A stretch of DNA of 64,000 bases, taken from Sediminispirochaeta smaragdinae DSM 11293 (GTDB lineage: Bacteria > Spirochaetota > Spirochaetia > DSM-16054 > Sediminispirochaetaceae). Location: positions 2,542,001 to 2,606,000 of the forward strand of contig NC_014364.1 of assembly GCF_000143985.1 (NCBI RefSeq), written 5' to 3'. Below the pieces are notes generated by a model. It had not been told where the DNA came from. It saw nothing but the letters and a program-made list of their open reading frames with translations, and searched no databases. The translations under genes and the position numbers were made by a program. Below are positions 1 to 8,075 of the stretch, one piece after another; position 1 is the first letter of the stretch; every line of letters begins with the position of its first letter.

Positions 1-2
1 TT

Positions 3-68
3 CAAGACGCCAGAACAGAGAGGCTATTTCCGGGCTATACGCACTACAGGATGAAAATGAGAGGATGA
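3..68 (+). CDS. possible C-terminal tail of a gene entering from the left
   Basis: The first 68 bases hold an open frame that ends in TGA and reads ...RLFPGYTHYRMKMRG. It lies tail to tail with the acyltransferase gene. The peptide resembles the C-terminus of some membrane methyltransferases of the isoprenylcysteine type, but 21 residues are too few to identify it. The other two frames offer no better ending. Confidence 0.3.
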   Translation, partial: QDARTERLFPGYTHYRMKMRG

Positions 69-97
69 CAAAAAAAAAGAATAAAACCGAGACGAGC

Positions 98-1261
98 TCA
101 GATGCTTTCGACATAAGACATTTTGGTAACGACCGGATTTGCATAGGTTTCAAGAAGTATTTCACGGACCTCGTCGGGCAGGTGTTTAAACCGCTTCATC
201 AACTGCTCACGATCATGATCATCGTATCGATCACTGAAAAGTGTACTTCCCTTCACCATGTCATAGGCAAGATAGTTAGTTGCCCAAAGACGGTATGAAG
301 ACTGAATCTTTCGATCAATCTCTTCAGCCAGTTCACGGTCGTTCTTGAAAGTTCCCTCTATCGGCTTGGAAAAAGCGTAATGGACACGCCCTTTGAAACC
401 TTTCATACCGGCCATCATTGAGACAAGATCCTCGTATTTCCCTTTTTTGTGTTCTCCGCGTACCTTCTTGTGGTACAATTCCCATGCCTTCATACGATCA
501 CAGGGGTCATATTCATAGCTGATGGCAACAGGCACAATACGGCAGGAACGGGTGAACTCCTCAAAAGGAATCTTTCGTGCACGATCGACCAGCTGGAGCA
601 TTTTGACAACCGCGGCGTTGGTATGATCCTTCCCATCCTTGGACCGGCCGGGTCCCTGTGCGATCCATATCGATTCATCCGTATCTTGAAGCACATGGCG
701 AATATAGGCCGACAATTGCAAACTTGCCACAAGCTGTTCCCGTATCGGAAGATTCCGCTTTACGATAAAAGAACGATTTATCCTGATGACATCGGCGACC
801 GTCTGATTGATCATCAAATTGTCTCCGAAGGCAATTTGCGTCAAAGGCATACCATATCGTGTCAGGACATAGTTTAGCAAAGCCGGATCAAGAACAATAT
901 CCCTGTGGTTGGTTATAAAGAGATAGGAAAGCTTTTTATCGAGGAATTCCCCCCCCGAATAGCTGATTCCGCTGATCGACTTCTTAACCACAAACTTTGT
1001 GAGAAAGGTATCGACACTCACCTTGCGCTGAAAATCAAAAACACTCTTTACGGAACGGAATTTCCTCCGCATATAAGAACGGAGGGCAAAATCGACAAGG
1101 GGTTTGGCAAATTTCGGTAGATGAGGTAAAAAGGCGGTTCGGATTCCCGATACCAACCATTCGCTTTTTCCCAAACGGGAGAGGACCTCTTCTACTTCAT
1201 CATCCCGATAGGGACGAATATCTTCAAAATCAATAGTATCCAACAGCTTCTCAAGATCCAT
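98..1261 (-). CDS. 1-acyl-glycerol-3-phosphate acyltransferase family protein (PlsC-like)
   Basis: This 387-residue protein belongs to the glycerolipid acyltransferase superfamily, which moves fatty acyl groups onto glycerol-phosphate backbones at the membrane. The H-x4-D catalytic box is visible as NHRDIVLD at residues 118-125. Downstream blocks (FIVKRNL and IWIAQGPGRSKDG) occupy the usual substrate-binding positions. The protein is longer than a typical PlsC (about 240-260 residues), with about 100 extra N-terminal residues, so it is closer to the large bacterial acyltransferases of unknown acceptor. It follows rph on the same strand. The ATG at 1261 has no good Shine-Dalgarno site but sits 7 nt after a -10 box. 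The family is well supported; the acceptor is unknown. Confidence 0.8.
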   Translation of the reverse strand: MDLEKLLDTIDFEDIRPYRDDEVEEVLSRLGKSEWLVSGIRTAFLPHLPKFAKPLVDFALRSYMRRKFRSVKSVFDFQRKVSVDTFLTKFVVKKSISGISYSGGEFLDKKLSYLFITNHRDIVLDPALLNYVLTRYGMPLTQIAFGDNLMINQTVADVIRINRSFIVKRNLPIREQLVASLQLSAYIRHVLQDTDESIWIAQGPGRSKDGKDHTNAAVVKMLQLVDRARKIPFEEFTRSCRIVPVAISYEYDPCDRMKAWELYHKKVRGEHKKGKYEDLVSMMAGMKGFKGRVHYAFSKPIEGTFKNDRELAEEIDRKIQSSYRLWATNYLAYDMVKGSTLFSDRYDDHDREQLMKRFKHLPDEVREILLETYANPVVTKMSYVESI

Positions 1262-1268
1262 AGTGAGT

Positions 1269-1297
1269 AGAGTACCCCTTTATTGTCGGAAAGTAAA
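1269..1297 (-). promoter_or_regulatory. candidate leaderless promoter of the acyltransferase gene
   Basis: On the minus strand TTTACT (1292-1297), a 17-bp spacer and TACTCT (1269-1274) precede the ATG at 1261 by 7 nt. Transcription would begin at or next to the start codon. The -35 box lies inside the end of rph. Confidence 0.5.
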
Positions 1298-1990
1298 GCC
1301 GGAATCGATTTTGAGGGCATCACGCTGTTTTTGAAAAATGAACGTAAGCCCTTCGTCGGCAGCGGCGATAAGCGAAGCAAGTTGTTCGGAGGAAAAGGTT
1401 CCCTTCTCTCCCGTTCCCTGGAGTTCTACAAAGGCCTCTTCCAGTTTCACAATGTTCATATCAACCTCGGCCCGACTATCGTGCGCATAGTCGAGGTCAC
1501 AGACGACCTGTCCGTCCACAATACCGACACTCACGGCGGCGAGTTGTCCCTTGAGATAATAGTCGGCACCACCCCGCCCTTCCCGTTCGGCAAGCGCACT
1601 AAGCGCCTCATAGAGCGCTACCCATCCCCCGGAAACCGATGCAGTTCTTGTGCCACCATCGGCCTGAATGACATCGCAGTCGACGGTCAGGGTCCGTTCG
1701 CCAAGTTTCTCCATATCAACGGATGCACGGAGGCTCCGTCCGATGAGACGCTGAATCTCGGTACTTCTGCCGTCCCGTTTACCGATCTCCCGCTGCTTTC
1801 TTCCGCCCCCGGTACTGCCAGGCAGCATACCATACTCGGCGGTAAGCCAGCCGCAGCCCCTTCCCTCTAAAAAGGAAGGAACACGATCTTCAAGGGAGAC
1901 GGTACAGATAACCTTTGTATCACCGTAGGATGCGAGGCAGGAACCGGCTGGGTGAATCAGATAGGATGTTTGAAATTGAACATCCCGCAT
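1280..1990 (-). CDS. rph: ribonuclease PH
   Basis: RNase PH is a phosphorolytic 3'-to-5' exoribonuclease that trims tRNA 3' ends in the cytoplasm. The 236-residue length matches the family. Diagnostic segments include the N-terminal GDTKVICTVSLEDRVPSF, WLTAEYGMLPGST, the RDGRSTEIQRLIGRSLRA helix and DVIQADGGTRTASVSG. The start ATG overlaps the TGA of the upstream gene (ATGA), and an AGAGG-type ribosome site lies about 9 nt upstream, which suggests translational coupling. It is transcribed with the small membrane protein upstream of it. Confidence 0.95.
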   Translation of the reverse strand: MRDVQFQTSYLIHPAGSCLASYGDTKVICTVSLEDRVPSFLEGRGCGWLTAEYGMLPGSTGGGRKQREIGKRDGRSTEIQRLIGRSLRASVDMEKLGERTLTVDCDVIQADGGTRTASVSGGWVALYEALSALAEREGRGGADYYLKGQLAAVSVGIVDGQVVCDLDYAHDSRAEVDMNIVKLEEAFVELQGTGEKGTFSSEQLASLIAAADEGLTFIFQKQRDALKIDSGFTFRQ

Positions 1991-2379
1991 CAGTTTTCGC
2001 CTCTCGTATATTTATCCATGATTTCCGGAAATTCATAATAGATGATACCGTCGTCACGGACCTCCATTCTCACATGTTGATTATCGACCATTGCCTGGAG
2101 TATCTTTTCGGCCTCCTGCACAGCTATTCCCGTTTCAATAACCACATCGGAGACGGTAAGTTTTCCCTTTTGCCGGTCCGCGAGCCTGTAAAGGGATGCC
2201 CGTAAATTACGATCGATCGCACGGGAATCATCATCGTCGAAGGGGTCTTCATCATAAAATTCAGGGAATCTCCCACGACGGGATCTGTCGATAGTATGAT
2301 TACGAGTAACCGATCTTATCACAAAATAGACGATAAGAAAGGGAAGCAAATACTCGAAAGGTCCGAAAAAGAAGAACAT
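1990..2379 (-). CDS. small membrane-anchored protein with a possible winged-helix-like C-terminus
   Basis: I do not recognise this protein (about 129 residues). It begins with a hydrophobic segment (MFFFFGPFEYLLPFLIVYFV), followed by a basic and then strongly acidic linker (DEDPFDDDD). The soluble tail runs through a helix (LRASLYRLADRQKGKL), a TVSDVVIETGI helix-turn-helix-like stretch and a short wing-like hairpin (VRDDGIIYYEF). The start at 2379 is chosen because AAGGAG lies 9-10 nt upstream; a longer frame from 2439 lacks such a site. The stop overlaps the rph start. Function unknown. Confidence 0.6.
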   Translation of the reverse strand: MFFFFGPFEYLLPFLIVYFVIRSVTRNHTIDRSRRGRFPEFYDEDPFDDDDSRAIDRNLRASLYRLADRQKGKLTVSDVVIETGIAVQEAEKILQAMVDNQHVRMEVRDDGIIYYEFPEIMDKYTRGEN

Positions 2380-2429
2380 TCTCAGCCACTCCTTCTTATA
2401 AGGATAATAGAAAAAGCAAGGAAAGCGAA

Positions 2430-4682
2430 CTATTTCCACTCCCTATCTTCATTAAAATGGGAGAATAACTGCTCGCCATCCGACTGCCGCCCCGGATTTC
2501 CGTAACCGGGCAGCAGATCCCCCTTGAATATAACCCCATTGGATGAAGAAAGCGTAGTTTGGAACTCCTCTCCACTCCATAGAACGGTAAGGCCCTCTTC
2601 ACCGCCTGCGGCAACATGGAATTCCCCCCCCCTGCCGTCAACGATGGCACCCGAAAGGGGCAAAATAGCCCTGGTTACCAGCAAGGGAACTCTTCCTTCT
2701 GCAAAGTGTTCCAGCGGCACCGGCGAAGCCGATGAAAAGAGACGGAACGCCTCGGCATCAAGCTCGGGCCACGATTGTACAAGGCGAACCCCCAAACGTG
2801 CAAGTACCAGGGCACTAAGGGTATTGGAGGCTGGAAGAGGCCATGAGCTGGTAAGAAAAAGATCACAAGCATCAATTCCCGCAAGTTCTGCGGCCTGTTG
2901 CAAGAGAGGAACATGAAAGAGCGAGGTGACCCGAAAGAAACGCACCGCCCGTTCCATGGCCTCTCGTATGCTTGCCGTGAAGGAGGCAACGTGGCCTTCG
3001 GGTACAAAAAAAGGAAGAAAGGCCTCATCCTCTTTCTTTGCCTCACGAAAAGGGACCAACCGTCTGCCGCTCTTCGGTGGCCCGGCGCACTCCCTCGACG
3101 TATAGGAAGAGATTGCTTTCGCTCGAAAAGCACAGAGCCTTTCGCAAGCCCGGGCCCCGGGATCATCCGGCGTCTTTCCCGGCTCGGACTCCAATGCATC
3201 GATTATGAAGGACCAGAACGCTCTTCGCAGCTGTTTCAACTCCCCGGGAGGAAGAAAGAATGATCCTCTGATATCGGCCTCAAGGTTCCCTAAACGGTAG
3301 CGTTCATCCCGAGTTGCACGAAATAGATCACGCAGGATATCTTCATCGATGGGGCGATTTTTTGCAGGTTTGAAATCTGTCTGGTATCGCCACTGGCGGC
3401 CACAGGAACGAATGGAAAGCCCTTTTTCCTCGAGCAGGATAAAGAGATCGACGGGCTGAGAAGCTCGAAAGAGCGGCAAAGCATCCACATTGGAGTGCCC
3501 TCCGCGTCTGGACTCTCCGACCTTGTAGATCTTCATACCGGCCGTGGTCTCAACCGGAAGGGTGATCGTTACCGTAGAGGAGGCATCGGCCTTGGCCACG
3601 GGCCGGCGGCCGATACGCATCTCGGTAAGGGTGAAAGCCGAGGCCTGGCCGCCGGATGCATCTTGAAGGCGAAGACGATCCCCCCTATGTACTCTTCTGC
3701 TGATGCGGGCGGTAATCTGTTTTCCCCGAACCGCAACAACCTCTCCCACAAGGAGGCCGGAAATTCCGGGGGAGGCGGGGTAAACGACAGAGGCCCGATC
3801 CTCCGCCGTGGAAAAGCCGTGGGACCAATGCCGGCCAAAGGAACGGGCGAGGATACGGCGAGCCTCTCCGAGATAGCGTTCTTCTTCCCCTGGAGGAGCA
3901 TCAAGCATGAGCCGATAGGCGCGAACCACCTGTTCGACATATGCCTCTTTTTTCAGGCGTCCCTCAATCTTCAGGCTTGCAATGCCCATATCCCGATAAC
4001 GGGGAATAAGATCAAGGGCATAGAGATCTCTTGTGGAGAAAAAGAAACCGCTCTCTTTTTCACGCCTATCCAAGCTGTGGAACCGACGACGACAGGGCTG
4101 CTTGCAACGTCCGCGGTTACCGCTCCATCCACCCATCCAGCTTGAAAAAAGACACATACCCGATAAAGAACAGCAGAGGGCACCGTGAATAAAGAGCTCG
4201 ATCTCGAGTGGGGAAGCCGCGGCAATGGCGGCAATCTCTTCAATATCGAGCTGACGCTCAAGGATGACACGGGATATTCCCATATCCTGCGCAATCTTGA
4301 CTCCCGCAAGGTTATGAAACCCCATTTGGGTCGAAGCATGCACCGCTATATGTGGGAAGATCTCTCTCACTGCGGAGATGGCCCCTATATCCTGCATGAT
4401 GAGGGCATCCGGCTCGAGACGTTCTATCTGAGAGACAAGCCGTATAGCAGAGTCGAGTTCAGACTCTTTCAGCAGGGTATTCAAGGTAATATAATAGCGA
4501 CGATCTCGTTCTTTTGCATATTCGGCAAGGCGGGAAAGGTCATCAAAACTAAAATTGTCTGCTCCTTCCCGGGCATTGAAACTGGAAAGGCCTGCATAGA
4601 CGGCATCGGCACCGCTGTCGATGGCGGTAACGGCACAGGAAAGATTTCCAGCCGGGGCAAGCAACTCGGGGATCATGTTCAT
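2430..4682 (-). CDS. peptidase U32 family protein, RlhA/YdcP-like
   Basis: This ~750-residue protein opens with the U32 signature (PELLAPAGN, DAVYAGL, FNAREGADNFS) and carries ELFIHGALCCSLSGMC followed by NRGRCKQPCRRRF, the Cys-rich region typical of this group. Characterised relatives with long C-terminal regions, such as E. coli RlhA, hydroxylate 23S rRNA, so RNA modification is more likely here than proteolysis (inference). The C-terminal half, including a DUF3656-like part, is less conserved. An upstream TTG at 4715 keeps the frame open. The ATG at 4682 is preferred because TACATT lies exactly 6 nt before it. Confidence 0.85.
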   Translation of the reverse strand: MNMIPELLAPAGNLSCAVTAIDSGADAVYAGLSSFNAREGADNFSFDDLSRLAEYAKERDRRYYITLNTLLKESELDSAIRLVSQIERLEPDALIMQDIGAISAVREIFPHIAVHASTQMGFHNLAGVKIAQDMGISRVILERQLDIEEIAAIAAASPLEIELFIHGALCCSLSGMCLFSSWMGGWSGNRGRCKQPCRRRFHSLDRREKESGFFFSTRDLYALDLIPRYRDMGIASLKIEGRLKKEAYVEQVVRAYRLMLDAPPGEEERYLGEARRILARSFGRHWSHGFSTAEDRASVVYPASPGISGLLVGEVVAVRGKQITARISRRVHRGDRLRLQDASGGQASAFTLTEMRIGRRPVAKADASSTVTITLPVETTAGMKIYKVGESRRGGHSNVDALPLFRASQPVDLFILLEEKGLSIRSCGRQWRYQTDFKPAKNRPIDEDILRDLFRATRDERYRLGNLEADIRGSFFLPPGELKQLRRAFWSFIIDALESEPGKTPDDPGARACERLCAFRAKAISSYTSRECAGPPKSGRRLVPFREAKKEDEAFLPFFVPEGHVASFTASIREAMERAVRFFRVTSLFHVPLLQQAAELAGIDACDLFLTSSWPLPASNTLSALVLARLGVRLVQSWPELDAEAFRLFSSASPVPLEHFAEGRVPLLVTRAILPLSGAIVDGRGGEFHVAAGGEEGLTVLWSGEEFQTTLSSSNGVIFKGDLLPGYGNPGRQSDGEQLFSHFNEDREWK

Positions 4683-4688
4683 GGTCCC

Positions 4689-4717
4689 AATGTACACCAA
4701 AACAGGCCGGGGCAAAA
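4689..4717 (-). promoter_or_regulatory. candidate leaderless promoter of the U32 gene
   Basis: Minus-strand TTTTGC (4712-4717), 17 bp and TACATT (4689-4694) end 6 nt before the ATG at 4682. No Shine-Dalgarno sequence is present. The -35 box is weak. Confidence 0.45.
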
Positions 4718-4733
4718 GGGGAAAAGCGTAAGG

Positions 4734-5429
4734 CTATATGGAACTCGAAACGGCAGTCTCGCCGGCAGGCAAAACAGGCCGACAGGTGCTAACATCGAGG
4801 AGAAGGCTACTGATCGTCTTACGCTCATCACCATCGACCGAAAAAGAGAAGTTGCGAAAGCCGATGGCCTTCAGCATGATGTGGATCATGACGATGCCGA
4901 GACCGGCGCCTTCGGAAAAATCCTCCGCTACGGTATAGGCATCGGTAAGGGTGGTATAGCAGCGCGCAATCTCAATTTTAGAGGCTATCCGTTCACGTTC
5001 GGTTTGCAGCAACCGGGCACTATTGACTACCTGAAGGGCCAAGGTGCCTCCTTTTAGATGAAAACGAAAACAGACATAATACCCCTGCTCGGTAAGAATC
5101 CTGTTGTAGGAGGAAAGATCATGTGAAACGGTCTGCTTAAAGCGACTCATGCCCTCTTCATACTCTGCCGTATCGAAAATATCAAAGCCGCTGCGTTCGA
5201 AAAAAAGACGTTTGGCATTGGCCTTGTGGGCATTTCCCGCAAGCTCGTGCATGCAATACAACAAGCGATCTTTTAATTCAATCAAGCCGCATTCTTCAAG
5301 ATAGAGGGAAAGGAGAAGATCGATATAGCGGCGCTGGGGCATTCCGTAGGCAGACAACTTGACTTCAAGCTGTTTGTTGTGAGCAAGGGCGTAACGGATC
5401 TTCTTCATTGCAGTTTCAGCCGACTTCAT
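4734..5429 (-). CDS. GHKL-fold (histidine kinase-like ATPase) protein without phosphoacceptor domain
   Basis: This 231-residue protein has a divergent ATPase fold of the histidine-kinase/anti-sigma type. An N-box-like helix reads LLYCMHELAGNAHKANAKR near residue 60, and a G2-box-like stretch reads DFSEGAGLGIVMIHIMLKAIG near residue 170. The region between them is longer than usual and an obvious DxGxG box is missing. There is no HisKA dimerisation/phosphoacceptor domain and no membrane segment. Next to a cyclic-nucleotide-binding histidine kinase it could be a regulatory or anti-sigma-like partner (inference). Confidence 0.5.
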   Translation of the reverse strand: MKSAETAMKKIRYALAHNKQLEVKLSAYGMPQRRYIDLLLSLYLEECGLIELKDRLLYCMHELAGNAHKANAKRLFFERSGFDIFDTAEYEEGMSRFKQTVSHDLSSYNRILTEQGYYVCFRFHLKGGTLALQVVNSARLLQTERERIASKIEIARCYTTLTDAYTVAEDFSEGAGLGIVMIHIMLKAIGFRNFSFSVDGDERKTISSLLLDVSTCRPVLPAGETAVSSSI

Positions 5430-5435
5430 GATGCA

Positions 5436-5441
5436 ATCCTA
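5436..5441 (-). promoter_or_regulatory. -10 box 6 nt before the GHKL gene start
   Basis: TAGGAT on the minus strand lies exactly 6 nt before the ATG at 5429, with no ribosome-binding sequence between. A matching -35 box is weak (ATCAAG at 17 bp). Confidence 0.4.
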
Positions 5442-5517
5442 CCCCCACTCAATCAGAACTTGATTAAACGAAGATTTTGTTCATATTATTTTACACCGAC
5501 AATGGGCATTTGAAAAG

Positions 5518-6693
5518 TTATCCGTGCAGAGGAATTCTCAAAAAAATACGTGTGCCCTTGCCTGGGGCGGAATCGATCTCAATATTTCCTCCATGAGCCT
5601 CTACGGTACTTTTTACAATCGCCATTCCGAGCCCTGTGCCCCCTCCCTTTGACGAGCTGTAGAAGGGTTCGAAAACCCTCTCAAGGACCTCCTTATTCAT
5701 CCCTTCTCCGGTATCCGACACCGTAAACAGGAGCCATCCATCATTATCTTCCGCCGTCAAGGAAAAAGAGCCCCCCATTGTCATCGCCTTTCTGGCATTG
5801 TCGGAAAGGTTCGTCAAGGCCCTGAACATACGCTCCTGATCGAAAATGACCGGTCCCTGGTGTCCGTTTCGCAAGGTTATCTCACAGCGGCGGGAGGCAA
5901 AACGCCGACGGACCCATTCCTCAAGACGAAGGAAAAAGCCATCAAGGTCAACCGATCCCATATCCAGACGTATCTCCCCCCGCGAATAATCGAGAAGCTC
6001 GTTGGCGAGCTGATTGAGCCGCTCCGCCTCGAAACGGATATTGCGAATATAGTCCATATTTTTCTGTGGAATACCTTCGCTGATCAGCAGAAGATCGGTA
6101 TACGCCTTCACCACCGAAATTGGGTTTCGAATATCATGAAGGATCATGGATGAGAATTTTCCCAGGGTCGAAAGACGTTCACTCTTCAATAATTCCGACT
6201 GTGCCGTCTGAAGATCCCTGTTTGCAATCTCAAGACGCTTGTTTCGTTCCCGAAGGTCTTCAAGGAAGGTGTCGTTGCTTTTCCTCACCATGGCGGAGAG
6301 GCTTTTTACAATGGCAAAGGCAACCATTGGCTTTTCTTGAAGGATCTTTTGAAATTCATCCTGGCCGATATAGAGAACCCGAGTATTTCCCCTGCTCTTC
6401 ACCGTTGCACTTCGGGGAAGCTCGTCCACAAGAGCCATCTCGCCAAACAGATGACCGGGGCCGTGGACAGCCAGCATATCGGCCTGATCGCTTCCGTAGC
6501 CTTTCCAGACTTCGACCTCTCCCGACATGATAATATAGAAGCGATCTGCCTCATCATTCTCCCAGAACACAACCTCTCCGGCAGAAAAACTGGTTTCATG
6601 GCAATAAGCCATGATGTCCCGAATATCGGTATCGTCAAGATCCTTAAAAAAGTAGATGGTGCGGAGAAACTGAAAATATCCGATTCTCTCCAT
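5518..6693 (-). CDS. cyclic nucleotide-binding domain sensor histidine kinase
   Basis: This is a 391-residue soluble sensor kinase. Residues ~15-130 form a cNMP-binding β-barrel (the GHLFGEMALVDELPRSATV phosphate-binding cassette), ~140-175 a coiled coil, then HisKA with the phosphoacceptor His in ILHDIRNPISVV (near 185), and HATPase_c with N box (LSDNARKAM), G1 (DTGEGM) and G2 (GGGTGLGMAIV). No transmembrane segment is visible, so it should sense an intracellular ligand. The cassette's Arg (PRSATV) supports real cyclic-nucleotide binding. No response regulator is adjacent, making it an orphan kinase. A GGGGAGG ribosome site lies 7 nt before the ATG. Confidence 0.92.
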   Translation of the reverse strand: MERIGYFQFLRTIYFFKDLDDTDIRDIMAYCHETSFSAGEVVFWENDEADRFYIIMSGEVEVWKGYGSDQADMLAVHGPGHLFGEMALVDELPRSATVKSRGNTRVLYIGQDEFQKILQEKPMVAFAIVKSLSAMVRKSNDTFLEDLRERNKRLEIANRDLQTAQSELLKSERLSTLGKFSSMILHDIRNPISVVKAYTDLLLISEGIPQKNMDYIRNIRFEAERLNQLANELLDYSRGEIRLDMGSVDLDGFFLRLEEWVRRRFASRRCEITLRNGHQGPVIFDQERMFRALTNLSDNARKAMTMGGSFSLTAEDNDGWLLFTVSDTGEGMNKEVLERVFEPFYSSSKGGGTGLGMAIVKSTVEAHGGNIEIDSAPGKGTRIFLRIPLHG

Positions 6694-6725
6694 GCGAAAA
6701 CCTCCCCGGCGTCAAAGGGTAGAAG

Positions 6726-7139
6726 CTACTCGCCGATAATTTTGATCAAAACCCGCTTTCTACGGCGACCGTCGAACTCGCCGTAGAAAATCTCTTCCCA
6801 CGGACCGAGATCAAGCTTCCCATCGGTGATGGCAACGACGACCTCACGTCCCATAACCTGTCTCTTGAGGTGCGCATCACCGTTGTCCTCACCGACATTG
6901 TGATGGTATCCCTTCCGACTATAGGGAGCGAGTTTCTCGAGCCACTCAAGATAATCCTGATGAAGTCCCGACTCATTGTCATTTATGAAAACACTCGCGG
7001 TAATGTGCATTGCATTGACAAGACAGAACCCCTCGCGTACTCCGCTCTCCTGTAATGCTTGTTTGACATCGTCCGTAATATGGACAAACTGATATCGCTT
7101 TTCCGTATTGAACCACAACTCTTTTCGAAAACTCTTCAT
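6726..7139 (-). CDS. YjbQ / UPF0047 family protein
   Basis: This 137-residue protein matches the YjbQ family throughout: [15 protein letters not shown], the HHN and [12 protein letters not shown] metal-site region, and [14 protein letters not shown]. Family members have been annotated as secondary thiamine-phosphate synthases, but their physiological role is unsettled. A strong AGGAGG site lies 5 nt before the ATG. It ends just upstream of the kinase gene start on the same strand and may be co-transcribed with it. Confidence 0.9.
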   Translation of the reverse strand: MKSFRKELWFNTEKRYQFVHITDDVKQALQESGVREGFCLVNAMHITASVFINDNESGLHQDYLEWLEKLAPYSRKGYHHNVGEDNGDAHLKRQVMGREVVVAITDGKLDLGPWEEIFYGEFDGRRRKRVLIKIIGE

Positions 7140-7221
7140 GGTAACCTCCTGTAGTCGAAAACAGTAGCCGAAAACACTATAACAGAGATAGGGGGCGTTA
7201 CACCACCAAGATTTTTCCTCC

Positions 7222-7250
7222 TTCCATCACCGCCAAGATTATACTATACT
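7222..7250 (+). promoter_or_regulatory. candidate leaderless promoter of the ZIP gene
   Basis: TATACT (7245-7250) ends 6 nt before the ATG at 7257; a weak -35 (TTCCAT, 7222-7227) lies 17 bp upstream. Only T residues fill the gap, so no ribosome site can be present. Confidence 0.55.
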
Positions 7251-7256
7251 TTTTTT

Positions 7257-8072
7257 ATGAGCTACTTTACTTCCCTATCACCGATAGCCCAGGCCGCCAT
7301 TGCCACCTGCTTTACCTGGTTGATGACCGCACTGGGTGCTTCTATGGTCTTTTTCTTTAAGAACATTAATAAAAAGGTGCTGAATGCGATGCTCGGCTTT
7401 GCCGCCGGAGTGATGATCGCCGCAAGTTTCTGGTCGCTTCTCGCACCGGCTTTGGAAATGGCAGAGAACGCCGGTAATAAAACGCCCTGGATTCCGGCGG
7501 CCGTCGGCTTTCTCTGCGGAGGGGCATTTCTCTTTCTTGTGGATAAGATCCTCCCTCACCTTCACCAGGGTGAGCCGATCGAACATGCAGAGGGGATATC
7601 GACGAGCTGGCAACGCAGTATCCTGCTGGTTCTTGCCATAACCCTTCACAATATTCCTGAAGGCCTTGCCGTCGGAGTGGCATTCGGGGCCATCGCTGCA
7701 AACCTGCCGAGTGCAAGTGAAGCAGGGGCCATAGCCCTTGCCCTCGGTATCGGTCTGCAGAATTTTCCCGAGGGAGCGGCCGTTTCCATTCCCCTGAGAA
7801 GAGAGAGGCTTAGCAGGGCGAAAAGTTTCTGGTATGGCCAGCTATCGGGCATTGTTGAGCCTATCGCAGGGGTTATCGGAGCGCTTTTGGTCATTATCAT
7901 GCGTCCGATACTGCCCTACGCCCTTGCCTTTGCGGCGGGAGCCATGATCTACGTGGTAGTCGAAGAATTGGTTCCCGAGGGACAAAGCGAAGCCGCCCAT
8001 TCGGATATTGCAACCCTCGGAACCATGCTCGGATTTACCGTGATGATGGTACTCGACGTCGCATTGGGGTAG
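7257..8072 (+). CDS. ZIP family metal transporter
   Basis: ZIP proteins carry divalent metals such as zinc, iron or manganese into the cytoplasm. The 271-residue protein has about eight hydrophobic segments, a short His-containing loop ([15 protein letters not shown]), and the two metal-site helices: [15 protein letters not shown] in TM4 and [12 protein letters not shown] in TM5. The length and the GufA/ZupT-like motifs place it in the bacterial GufA/ZupT branch. It is a single-gene unit between oppositely oriented genes. The transported metal cannot be assigned from sequence. Confidence 0.92.
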   Translation: MSYFTSLSPIAQAAIATCFTWLMTALGASMVFFFKNINKKVLNAMLGFAAGVMIAASFWSLLAPALEMAENAGNKTPWIPAAVGFLCGGAFLFLVDKILPHLHQGEPIEHAEGISTSWQRSILLVLAITLHNIPEGLAVGVAFGAIAANLPSASEAGAIALALGIGLQNFPEGAAVSIPLRRERLSRAKSFWYGQLSGIVEPIAGVIGALLVIIMRPILPYALAFAAGAMIYVVVEELVPEGQSEAAHSDIATLGTMLGFTVMMVLDVALG

Positions 8073-8075
8073 GGA

